A DNA stretch of 53,984 nucleotides, taken from Clostridia bacterium (lineage in GTDB: Bacteria; Bacillota; Clostridia; Christensenellales; SZUA-584). Shown here piece after piece: positions 42,356 through 51,057 of the stretch. Location of the stretch: the NCBI GenBank assembly GCA_003249555.1, contig QKIQ01000033.1, forward strand, positions 1 to 53,984, in the 5' to 3' direction. The notes beneath the pieces are model-generated. The model was not told where the DNA came from. It searched no databases and saw only the letters and a program-made list of their open reading frames with translations. Every line of letters starts with the position of its first letter. Positions within the stretch are counted from its first letter, which is position 1. A program made the position numbers and the translations under genes.

Positions 42356-43372
42356 ATGAAGAAGATTCTTAATACGCCGGAAAATTTCGCGAATGAAATG
42401 CTTGAGGGTATATACGCGGCTCACCCCGATATGGTCGAGTGTGTGGGCAACGATCTGCGTTGTCTGGTGACGGCCAATGTCAAGAATGGCAAGGTTGGCA
42501 TCGCCACGGGAGGCGGTTCTGGGCATCTTCCGCTATTTCTTGGGTATGTGGGAGACGGGATGCTCGACGGCTGCAGCATTGGGGACGTGTTCCAATCACC
42601 CAGCGCCGAGCAGATGTTTGCAGTCACCAAACATATTGACACAGGCGCGGGTGTGCTATATATTTATGGCAACTATAATGGAGATATTTTCAATTTCGAT
42701 ATGGCTGCTGAGATGGCCGACTTTGAAGAAAATATTCGTGTGGAATCTGTTGTGGCGGGAGAAGACGTGGCATCCGCACCCCCGGCTGATACAGGCGGAA
42801 AAAACACGCGCAGAGGCGTGGCGGGCATATTCTTTGTGTATAAATGTGCAGGAGCGGCCGCTGCTGCGGGGCTCAGCCTTGATGAGGTCAAACGCATTGC
42901 GGAAAAAGCGTGCGCCAATGTGCGCACAATGGGTATGGCATTAACGCCATGCATTGTGCCGCGTGTCGGGCGTCCCAATTTTGAGCTGGGCGAAAATGAA
43001 ATGGAAATTGGCATGGGCATTCATGGCGAGCCGGGCATACGCAGAGGAGAACTGCTGCCCGCGGATAAAATCGTTGATGAGATGATAGCGCCGATACTTA
43101 AAGACCTTCCCTACGAAGCCGGAGACGAAGTGGCCGTTTTGGTCAATGGTCTTGGTGCAACGCCGCTTGAGGAGCAATACATTATGTACCGCCGTGTCAG
43201 TCAGGTTCTAAAAGAATTAGGCATTAACGTGTTCCATGTCTACGTGGGCGAATATGCGACATCCATGGAAATGAGCGGCGCTTCGATATCACTTTTCAAG
43301 CTGGATAGCGAGCTGAAAAAATATTTATCCGCGCCCGCAAACACACCGTTTTTTACGCAATATGCACTGTAA
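42356..43372 (+). CDS. dhaK: Dihydroxyacetone-kinase-like subunit DhaK
   Basis: A 338-residue substrate-binding subunit of the DhaK type. The substrate-binding His is in GMGIHGEPGIRRGE (H223) and the general-base His in GGGSGHLPLF (H57). In DHA kinases this loop usually reads GSGHEPAH, so the two following positions differ and the substrate may not be dihydroxyacetone (erythrulose-type kinases are relatives). Lacking a DhaM phosphotransfer partner, it should be used with ATP-bound DhaL encoded next. Confidence 0.9.
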   Translation: MKKILNTPENFANEMLEGIYAAHPDMVECVGNDLRCLVTANVKNGKVGIATGGGSGHLPLFLGYVGDGMLDGCSIGDVFQSPSAEQMFAVTKHIDTGAGVLYIYGNYNGDIFNFDMAAEMADFEENIRVESVVAGEDVASAPPADTGGKNTRRGVAGIFFVYKCAGAAAAAGLSLDEVKRIAEKACANVRTMGMALTPCIVPRVGRPNFELGENEMEIGMGIHGEPGIRRGELLPADKIVDEMIAPILKDLPYEAGDEVAVLVNGLGATPLEEQYIMYRRVSQVLKELGINVFHVYVGEYATSMEMSGASISLFKLDSELKKYLSAPANTPFFTQYAL

Positions 43373-43384
43373 GGGAGAAGAGCA

Positions 43385-44014
43385 ATGAAAGCTGATGATT
43401 TCAAAGCGCTCGTTTCTTGCTGGGCAGAGGTGATGAAAGAAAACCGCGATTACCTTATCGACCTTGACAGCGTTGTGGGCGACGGTGATTTGGGGCTAAC
43501 AATGAGCGACGGCTTTTTGGCTGCGAGCGAAGCGATTAAACAAAGCAGTGAAACGGATATCGGAAAGCTCTCATACTTTGCGGGCAAGGCCATGTCGACC
43601 GCGGTTCCGTCCACGATGGGTACGCTTATGGCATCCGGATTTATGGCTGCGGGCAAGGCGCTTAAAGGTTTAAACGAACTGGATTTGGTCGGTATTGCCG
43701 AATTCTTCAATGCCTATCTGGAAGGCGTAAAAAACCGAGGGAAAGCAGATATTGGTGACAAAACATTTATAGACGGATTATATCCCGCCGCGAAATCGCT
43801 TTTTGCTGACGCGGCTGCGGATATAGAATTACTTACGGCTGCTATAAAAGCTGCGGATGCCGCGCATGATGCGTTTCTTTCTACAAAAGGAATGATTGCA
43901 AAACATGGACGTGCGGCGGCCAGGGGAGAGAAATCGCGTGAAATATTGGACCCGGGCGCGGCGGTAGCAGATCTTATGATGAAAGGATATACCGATTTCG
44001 TTAGGAAACGGTAA
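43385..44014 (+). CDS. dhaL: Dihydroxyacetone-kinase-like nucleotide-binding subunit DhaL
   Basis: A 209-residue helical-barrel protein that holds ADP/ATP through magnesium-binding aspartates in LDSVVGDGDLGLTM (near residue 28), with AVPSTMGTLMASGFM and the C-terminal GRAAARGEKSREILDPGA. Twelve bases after dhaK, hence an ATP-dependent DhaKL pair. In the inferred pathway the aldolase already yields DHAP, so the role of this kinase is unexplained: salvage of free DHA or phosphorylation of a second ketose are possibilities. Confidence 0.9.
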   Translation: MKADDFKALVSCWAEVMKENRDYLIDLDSVVGDGDLGLTMSDGFLAASEAIKQSSETDIGKLSYFAGKAMSTAVPSTMGTLMASGFMAAGKALKGLNELDLVGIAEFFNAYLEGVKNRGKADIGDKTFIDGLYPAAKSLFADAAADIELLTAAIKAADAAHDAFLSTKGMIAKHGRAAARGEKSREILDPGAAVADLMMKGYTDFVRKR

Positions 44015-44023
44015 CTTAGGGGC

Positions 44024-45028
44024 ATGACTATCAGGGAAATTGCAGTCATCGCAGGGGTCTCACCGGCGGCTGTATCATTGGTTCTTAATGAGAAAAAAGG
44101 GGTGAGTGCCCAAACGCGTGACCGTGTGAAAAGGATACTCGCCGAACATAATTATTCGCCAGTACCGCAGGTAAAAAAGGTGCCGCGATGCCGCATCCGG
44201 TTTATTAAATTTACCACACACGGTATGGCAGTTGAAGAGAATCAAGGCTTCATCGCATCAATCATCGACCAAATTGAGAGCGAATGCCGCCGATATTCTT
44301 ATGACCTGATCATGTGCGGTTGCAACAACAGAAGTGCGGAAGAAACGTTCAAAATGATCGCGGAAGACCCTATGGATGGGGTGATTCTGCTGGGCTCGGA
44401 GTTTGACGCGGCCAATTTCGGCTTGATGAGCGAAATAAAGGCGCCGATTGTTGTATTGGATAACAGTATGCAGCATCAAAACGTGGACAGCATTGTCATG
44501 GCGAATACAAGCATCTCGGAATCGTCAGTGGATTACCTTTACGGGCTGGGGCACCGAAAGATCGGTTATTTTCTAACCAATGTGAAAATATCCAACTTTA
44601 CGGAGCGGTATAACGGTTATCTCGATGCGCTGGAAAGGCGGGGGCTTTCTGTTCCGGAGCCGGTGCTGCTGACGCCAACGCTCAACGGTGCTTACGAAGA
44701 TATGAAGAAACTGCTCCAGACGGGTGCTTATGTGCCGCAAGGTGCCGTGCTTGCAGGTAATGACAGCATTGCTATCGGTGCGGCGCGCGCGCTTCAGGAA
44801 GCGGGATACCGTATACCCGTCGATATCTCGATTATTGGGGTTGACGATATTCCATACAGCGCGATGACCGTTCCGCCGTTGACCACAATGCGTATTTCGC
44901 GTTCTGTGATGGGCATACTGACCGTCAATATGCTCAGAGAACGAATGAAGCATCCTGACTGGCCGTCAATGCATCTTGCGGTATCGGCGCAGCTTGTTGA
45001 GCGCGGAAGCACTGCGCCTGTGAAATAG
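44024..45028 (+). CDS. LacI-family transcriptional regulator
   Basis: A 334-residue repressor-type regulator. N-terminal helix-turn-helix and hinge (TIREIAVIAGVSPAAVSLVLNEKKGVSAQTRDRVKRIL), then a periplasmic-binding-protein-like effector domain (DGVILLGSEFD, YGLGHRKIGYFLTN, GAVLAGNDSIAIGAARAL, ISIIGVDDIPYSAM). It is the last gene of the BMC operon, nine bases after dhaL, and probably responds to the pathway sugar or sugar-phosphate. A candidate operator is the inverted repeat at 25706-25726. Confidence 0.92.
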   Translation: MTIREIAVIAGVSPAAVSLVLNEKKGVSAQTRDRVKRILAEHNYSPVPQVKKVPRCRIRFIKFTTHGMAVEENQGFIASIIDQIESECRRYSYDLIMCGCNNRSAEETFKMIAEDPMDGVILLGSEFDAANFGLMSEIKAPIVVLDNSMQHQNVDSIVMANTSISESSVDYLYGLGHRKIGYFLTNVKISNFTERYNGYLDALERRGLSVPEPVLLTPTLNGAYEDMKKLLQTGAYVPQGAVLAGNDSIAIGAARALQEAGYRIPVDISIIGVDDIPYSAMTVPPLTTMRISRSVMGILTVNMLRERMKHPDWPSMHLAVSAQLVERGSTAPVK

Positions 45029-45051
45029 GATAAGATATTTTGTCTATATAT

Positions 45052-45081
45052 AAAAAAACTGCTGTTTTCGGCAGTTTTTTT
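45052..45081 (+). terminator. Intrinsic terminator closing the BMC operon
   Basis: AAAAAACTGC (45053-45062) pairs with GCAGTTTTTT (45071-45080) around an 8-base loop, with further T. Nearly symmetric A/T tracts make it bidirectional in principle. Confidence 0.85.
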
Positions 45082-45346
45082 ATATATCTTTGCTATCTGT
45101 TAGCTGAAAACAATAAAGCACAATAAAATAAAAGCCTAATTATTATCTGAGTAATGATTTGTTTTGCGTAGAATTCGAACAAGTAAAAAACAAGATAAAA
45201 TTAGTTATTATTAGTATTACATAATATAACATAACTCTTTTAAATGTGTTATAATAATGAGCATAAAAATTCTTTTCTATACGCTATGTTTGAGCACATG
45301 TTGAAAAAATTATAGTGAACGCAAATAAAAGAAAGGGTTTTGACTA
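45082..45346. promoter_or_regulatory. AT-rich gap with a possible promoter for the NRPS operon
   Basis: No gene is visible in these 265 bases. A perfect TATAAT at 45250-45255 lies about 90 bases before the phosphopantetheinyl transferase gene; no clear -35 hexamer stands at 16-18 bases upstream, so activation by a regulator is possible. The composition is markedly AT-rich compared with both flanks. Confidence 0.35.
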
Positions 45347-46012
45347 TTGTTATCAAAAGCTGAAACAATGGTGTTTTTTTCAAAAGCATCCGCTGATTCC
45401 GTGATACCGGAAAATTGGATAGCAGGAATGGCGCAAGAAAAATATATGAGAATAAGCCGTATGAGGAATGAAAAAGACAGGCAGCTGGCCATTTTGGCTC
45501 ATCGTCTTTTGTGTTATGCGTTGTGTACACAATTCGGAATACAGCCGTCCGCTGATGACTGGGCAAACGGCTGGCATGGAAAACCTTATCTAAAAAATGC
45601 GCCTCATGTCCATTTCAATATCAGTCATTCAGGCAATATCGCCATGTGTGCAATTTACGGCTCTCCCGTCGGCGCAGATGTTGAGAAGATAGGTTCTGCT
45701 GATAGTATCATCGCAAAGCGTGTGATGTCGGAGAAAGAGCTTTTGTTTTTTGATAAGGCGCAGGATAAAGCCAGTATGTTTTATAAGATATGGACGCTGA
45801 AGGAAGCGTATATAAAATACAACGGAAGGGGTTTGGGCGGCGATCTTCGGGCGCTAACGGTTTATCCGGAAGGGGATAAAATCATCACAAACGCTTGCGG
45901 CTGCCAGTTTGCGTTAATAGATGCAATTCCCGGGTATCAGGCGGCGGTGTGTGCCTCGGACGCAAGCCATTGCATAAACTGGATCTCCGTTGAATCGCTT
46001 GACCAATACTGA
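45347..46012 (+). CDS. 4'-phosphopantetheinyl transferase (Sfp type)
   Basis: A 221-residue Sfp-family enzyme that loads the phosphopantetheine arm onto carrier domains. Motifs: NGWHGKPYLKNAPHVHFNIS (P1/P2 region), GSPVGADVEKIG with magnesium-binding Asp/Glu, and WTLKEAYIKYNGRGLGG with the catalytic Glu/Lys. TTG start at 45347 with GAAAGGG at 45331-45337. Placed just before the NRPS gene, it should activate that enzyme's two carrier domains. Confidence 0.93.
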   Translation: MLSKAETMVFFSKASADSVIPENWIAGMAQEKYMRISRMRNEKDRQLAILAHRLLCYALCTQFGIQPSADDWANGWHGKPYLKNAPHVHFNISHSGNIAMCAIYGSPVGADVEKIGSADSIIAKRVMSEKELLFFDKAQDKASMFYKIWTLKEAYIKYNGRGLGGDLRALTVYPEGDKIITNACGCQFALIDAIPGYQAAVCASDASHCINWISVESLDQY

Positions 46013-46119
46013 AAATACGCGCGACTGCAACATTGATATGCATGATTTTGCCGTTTGCGAGAAAAAACATTGTTCCCAATTTGCGGAAGATGAAATATAA
46101 GAAAAGCAGGTAGTAAAGT

Positions 46120-49100
46120 ATGGATCGGAATCATCAACGTTACAATCTGACACGGCCACAGCAGCGGATATGGTATTCGGAGAAGCTGCATCCCGGAACG
46201 GGTATGTGGAACAATGCAGGCACATTGAAAATCAGGGGGCATATTGATTATACGCTGCTAAAAAAAGCACTTTGCATGTTTGTTAAGGAAAATGCGGCGG
46301 TGCGGACAAGGATAGGCGTTAAGGGCACAGAACCATACCAGTATGTCACAGAGTACAAAGATTTTGATATCGATCTGTTGGATTTTTCGGCGCGCGGCGT
46401 AGAAAAGCTCTATGAATGGGACAGCATGCAGACGCAGGCGTCCATGCCCCTTTTGGACAGCAGCCTTTTCTACTTTGCGTTAATCAGGCTCAGCGACGAA
46501 GAAGGAGGCTTTTACGCCAAATTTCATCATATTGTTTCTGATGCCATTTCATTAGTAGAATTTACAAATCAAGTGATTGATAATTACAGGCTTTTGCTTG
46601 AAAGCAGCAATCCGCCGGCGATAATGCGCAGTTCGTATTTCGATTATATCAACGAGGAACAATCGTATTTAAATTCCGAAAGATTTTTATCTGATCAGCA
46701 GTATTGGTTGAAGCGTTTTTGCAAGCTTCCCGAACCAACCGTCATTAAACAAAAAAAGACTAATTACTTTAGTACCCGCGCCCATCGAAAGGCGTTTGTT
46801 ATTTCAGAGGAACAATCATCACAAATCCGCAATTATTGCAGAGAACAAAGATTGTCGGTTTTTTCTCTCTTTTTATCTGCGTTGGCCATATACATAAACA
46901 GAATCACCAATAAAAACGACATTATCATTGGTGCGCCTGTCGCAAACAGGACATCAAAAAAGTCAAGAAACGCTTTTGGCATGTTTGTCAGCACCGTTCC
47001 GGTACGGATAGATGTGCGGGACGACCTTAACTTTTCAGAGTTTGCCGGAGTGGTTTCAAGCGAGTGGTTCTCGGCTTTAAAGCATCAGAAATACCCGTAT
47101 GACCTTCTGCTTCAGGACCTTAGGAAGACGCATAAGGGTTTAGAATCGCTTTATGATGTGACTCTGTCCTATCAGATTGGGACATTCGAGAAAAGCACGG
47201 AAGAATTGTCCCACGAAGGACGCTGGCACTTCAGTGGCTATCAGGCAGACTCTTTGAGCATACACGTGAACGACCGTGAAGACAACGGCAAATTTGTCGT
47301 TGACTACGATCATCATGCTCCGTTCTTTTCGTCCAAAGAAATTGAGTATATACATATGCATATTGTAAATATCATCAGCGACATGATTATTCATCCTGAT
47401 AAAAAGCTATATATGCTTGATCTGATGTCTGAGGAGGAAAAACAAAGAACACTTTGGAAATTTAATGATACTGCCCGCGCATATCCCGAAGGAGAAACAC
47501 TTGTTGATCTTTGGAATAAGCGGATATCAGCGATTCAAGACGATTCGGTTGCTGTGATTAATCAGGGGCAGTCGATGACATACAAAGAGCTTGATCAAAA
47601 GTCGTCAGAACTTGCGCAGATGCTTATAAAGCAAGGCGTGAGAGCGGATTGTATCGTGGGAATGCTGGTGGAAAGGACGTTTGATTATTGTGTGGCCGCG
47701 ATAGCCGTGCTGAAAGCGGGTGGCGCTTTCCTGCCCATAGACGCAAGCCTGCCTTGTGAGCGAATCGCTTATATGGTGAGAGACAGCGGCGCAAAAATAC
47801 TGCTGGTGTCACCGAATCTTGAAAATAAATGTCCGGCTGATAAAGGTTTATGTGTGATAAAAACTGACACCGCCGTGACCACAATAAAAGAAGCGCGCTT
47901 TGAGCCGCAATGCAGTCCGGGCAGCCTCGCATATGTGATTTATACCTCCGGCTCTACCGGGCAGCCCAAAGGCGTACAGATAGATCATCGCTCCATTGTA
48001 CAGTTTGTATATTCTTTGAATGACATATGGGATCTTTCAGAAGGCGCAAGGGTATTGGGCGCGGCATCGATATCGTTTGATATCAGCGTTATGGAGCTTG
48101 TGCTTACGCTGATGAGCGGCAATGTGCTTGTGCTTGCGCAGGATCACGAGGTCAATATACCGCGAAACATGGTCAGTCTGATCAATACCGCAAAAGTCAA
48201 TGTTATGGTGGTCACACCGGGACGCATGGAGCTTTTGCTGTCGGATAACCAGGGCAGTGCCTGCCTTGCCGAATTCAGAGAAATTGGGTTGGGTGGTGAT
48301 GTGCTGACAGAAAAACTGCTGGCTCGGGTACAGGAGAGCACAAGAGCGCGCATTACCAATTTTTACGGGCCGACGGAAATCACTATCTGCTGCACGTGTA
48401 CAGATGTGACGCGCGCGAAGGTGCCCAATATAGGAAAACCGATGCCCAATGTCAAAGCGTATATACTGGACGCACATAAAAACCCGGTACCTATCGGTGT
48501 GCCGGGGGAACTGTATATCGGCGGCAGCGGTGTGGCAAGGGGATATATAGGCAAGACAGATCTCAACAGCGAACGGTTTGTGGACAACCCGTTTATACCA
48601 GGTGAGAAGCTTTACCGCACGGGTGATCTGACGCGGTGGTACCCGCTTGGGGAGATAGAGTTTTTGGGCCGTATAGACAAACAGGTGAAGATACGGGGTT
48701 ACCGGATTGAACTTGGCGAGATTGAAAACCGTCTTTTGCAGATAGAAGGCATTACCGCGTGTGTGGTATCCGAGCGTACCGACGATGCGGAGCGTAAATA
48801 CTTATGCGCATATCTTTGCGGTAATCCACCGAAAAAAGCGCAGATACGCGCCCAGCTGATACGTGACCTGCCCGCGTATATGATACCCTCCTATTTTATG
48901 ACCATAGACAGCCTGCCATTTAACGCGAGCGGGAAGGTGGATAAAAGCCTTTTGCCCGATCCTTTGAAAACAGACGAAGCCTTAAAAGAAGACTTTGTGC
49001 CGCCTGAAACACCCACCGAGAAAACGCTTGCTGAGATTTGGAGTGAGGTGTTGAGCACGGGCAGCGTAGGACGTAACGATAACTTTTTTGAAATCGGAGG

Positions 49101-51057
49101 AGACTCACTGAGTATTGTCTCTGTCATGGCAAAGGTTCAGCAAAAATTCCATGTGGATATTTTGCTGGAGGAGATATATCGCGCGCCGTATCTCAAGGAT
49201 TACGCGGCACTTATCGATGCATCGGAAGAAAGGACATTTAAGCCAATCGTTTCGGCGCCGGAAGCGGAGGATTATCCGGTTTCTTCCGCGCAGCAGCGCA
49301 TGTGGGTGGTCGCGAACACTCAAGGGTCGTCTGTCGCTTATAATATGCCTGCGGTGTTTAAGCTTAGCGATAAGCCGGATATGAAGCGCCTGAAACGGGC
49401 GTTTCAACTGCTGATAGAGCGTCATGACGCACTGCGCACATCGTTTGTTCTTAGGGATGAAGAGCTGCGCCAGGTGGTGCATCCACAGGTGATGTTTGAC
49501 CTGGGGCTTGTTGAGTGCGGCGCAAAAGGCTTAAAAACGCAGATAAAGGAGCTTATTTCACCGTTTGATATGAGCAGCGCGCCGCTGCTGCGTGCAGCAT
49601 TGGTAAACGTGGATGACGGGTCTTGGATGCTGTTTATGGACATGCATCACAGCATAAGTGACAGGCGGACGATGGAAATATTCATGTCTGATCTGTTTAG
49701 ATTATATGCAGGAGACCAGCTTGATTCAAAAACGCTTGAATACAAGGATTACGCCGTGTGGCATCAGGAGTATCTGAGGTCTCAAAGCATAAACTTGCAA
49801 AAAGAATACTGGAAGAATACGCTTTCGGGAGAACTGCCGCTGCTCAATCTGCGTACCGACAGACCGCGCGGTGCCGTGCAGCGTTTTGAAGGAGCGCGGC
49901 TGCGCTTTTCTATTGATAAGCAGATAGCGAGCAGATTGCGTGGATTTGGCGCGCAGAACGGTGCTACGTTATTTATGACGATACTCGCGGTTTACAACGT
50001 TCTTCTGTCTAAATACACAGGGCAGGAAGATATTATCGTCGGGTCGCCTGTGTCGGGCAGGCCGCGCCGTGAGCTGCAGGATATCGCAGGCGTGTTTATC
50101 AATACGCTTCCTCTGCGTAACCGACCGAGAGGAGACTTGAGCTTTTTAGAATTCTATAAAGAACTGAGTCAAAATACGGTTGGGGCGCTGGCCAATGCTG
50201 ATTATCCGCTGGAACGTATTATCGCGGATGTGAATCTGCCGCGTGATGCCGCCAGAAACCCGATTTTCGACACCATGCTTGTGCTGACCAAGGGAGATTA
50301 TGAATTAAAGCTGGGAGATATATGCGTATTGCGTTATCCGTTCGACCCCGGCGTGGCCAAGCTGGACCTGACGCTGGAGGTTCTTGATGGTGAAGACGGT
50401 ATCCAATGTGAGTTTGAGTACAACAAACGGCTTTACAAAAAATCGACGATTAAGCGCATGGCAAGCCACTATTGCCGTCTTGCCGAGCTTTTAATGGAAG
50501 AACCGGATACGCGTCTTTGCGACGTGGCGATGCTGACTCAGCAGGAACTGTGGCAAGTGACCCAAGGGTTTAATCAGACGGATCTGCCGCTCGATGAGAA
50601 TACGTCCATCCAATCGCTGTTTGAAGCGCACGCCGTATCACAAGGAGATAAAACCGCGCTGGTGGTGAGCGGGGAGAAAATGACGTTTGGTGAGCTTAAC
50701 AGTCGGGCAAACCGTATCGCTGTGACGCTGCGTGAAAAGGGGGTAGGCAGAAACACGACCGTTGCCATCTGTATTCACCGCTCATTTGATATGGTGGCAG
50801 CTATCTTGGGCGTGCTAAAGGCAGGGGGCGCTTACCTGCCGCTGGATACATCATATCCGCCGGACAGAATTGAATTCATGCTTTCTGACAGCAGCGCCAA
50901 GATTTTGCTGTCCGATGGCGATGTTCAGATACCGTTTGCAGGGGAAACGTTGCGTGTGCAGGATATACCCGACGAAGGGCCATGTGAAAATTTGGCGCGT
51001 ATTGACAGGCAGGAAGATGCAGCATATGTATACTTCTGGTTCTACCGGTACGCCTAA
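46120..51057 (+). CDS. NRPS, modules C-A-T-C plus the first part of the second A domain (reading frame broken)
   Basis: A 1645-residue product. C1 (about 1-430) with HHIVSDA near residue 135; A1 (about 465-960) with YTSGSTGQPKG near 607, YGPTE, YRTGDL and GKVDKS; T1 with GGDSLS near 993; C2 (about 1045-1470) with HHSISDR near 1174; start of A2 (from about 1490). Both C domains keep the catalytic His-Asp but replace the Gly of HHxxxDG. The frame is lost inside the A2 core motif at about 51030, after which the product ends with unrelated residues and a stop at 51057. A condensation domain at the very N-terminus suggests N-acylation of the first amino acid. Binding-pocket residues were read by eye and do not give a safe substrate prediction. 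Confidence 0.9.
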   Translation: MDRNHQRYNLTRPQQRIWYSEKLHPGTGMWNNAGTLKIRGHIDYTLLKKALCMFVKENAAVRTRIGVKGTEPYQYVTEYKDFDIDLLDFSARGVEKLYEWDSMQTQASMPLLDSSLFYFALIRLSDEEGGFYAKFHHIVSDAISLVEFTNQVIDNYRLLLESSNPPAIMRSSYFDYINEEQSYLNSERFLSDQQYWLKRFCKLPEPTVIKQKKTNYFSTRAHRKAFVISEEQSSQIRNYCREQRLSVFSLFLSALAIYINRITNKNDIIIGAPVANRTSKKSRNAFGMFVSTVPVRIDVRDDLNFSEFAGVVSSEWFSALKHQKYPYDLLLQDLRKTHKGLESLYDVTLSYQIGTFEKSTEELSHEGRWHFSGYQADSLSIHVNDREDNGKFVVDYDHHAPFFSSKEIEYIHMHIVNIISDMIIHPDKKLYMLDLMSEEEKQRTLWKFNDTARAYPEGETLVDLWNKRISAIQDDSVAVINQGQSMTYKELDQKSSELAQMLIKQGVRADCIVGMLVERTFDYCVAAIAVLKAGGAFLPIDASLPCERIAYMVRDSGAKILLVSPNLENKCPADKGLCVIKTDTAVTTIKEARFEPQCSPGSLAYVIYTSGSTGQPKGVQIDHRSIVQFVYSLNDIWDLSEGARVLGAASISFDISVMELVLTLMSGNVLVLAQDHEVNIPRNMVSLINTAKVNVMVVTPGRMELLLSDNQGSACLAEFREIGLGGDVLTEKLLARVQESTRARITNFYGPTEITICCTCTDVTRAKVPNIGKPMPNVKAYILDAHKNPVPIGVPGELYIGGSGVARGYIGKTDLNSERFVDNPFIPGEKLYRTGDLTRWYPLGEIEFLGRIDKQVKIRGYRIELGEIENRLLQIEGITACVVSERTDDAERKYLCAYLCGNPPKKAQIRAQLIRDLPAYMIPSYFMTIDSLPFNASGKVDKSLLPDPLKTDEALKEDFVPPETPTEKTLAEIWSEVLSTGSVGRNDNFFEIGGDSLSIVSVMAKVQQKFHVDILLEEIYRAPYLKDYAALIDASEERTFKPIVSAPEAEDYPVSSAQQRMWVVANTQGSSVAYNMPAVFKLSDKPDMKRLKRAFQLLIERHDALRTSFVLRDEELRQVVHPQVMFDLGLVECGAKGLKTQIKELISPFDMSSAPLLRAALVNVDDGSWMLFMDMHHSISDRRTMEIFMSDLFRLYAGDQLDSKTLEYKDYAVWHQEYLRSQSINLQKEYWKNTLSGELPLLNLRTDRPRGAVQRFEGARLRFSIDKQIASRLRGFGAQNGATLFMTILAVYNVLLSKYTGQEDIIVGSPVSGRPRRELQDIAGVFINTLPLRNRPRGDLSFLEFYKELSQNTVGALANADYPLERIIADVNLPRDAARNPIFDTMLVLTKGDYELKLGDICVLRYPFDPGVAKLDLTLEVLDGEDGIQCEFEYNKRLYKKSTIKRMASHYCRLAELLMEEPDTRLCDVAMLTQQELWQVTQGFNQTDLPLDENTSIQSLFEAHAVSQGDKTALVVSGEKMTFGELNSRANRIAVTLREKGVGRNTTVAICIHRSFDMVAAILGVLKAGGAYLPLDTSYPPDRIEFMLSDSSAKILLSDGDVQIPFAGETLRVQDIPDEGPCENLARIDRQEDAAYVYFWFYRYA

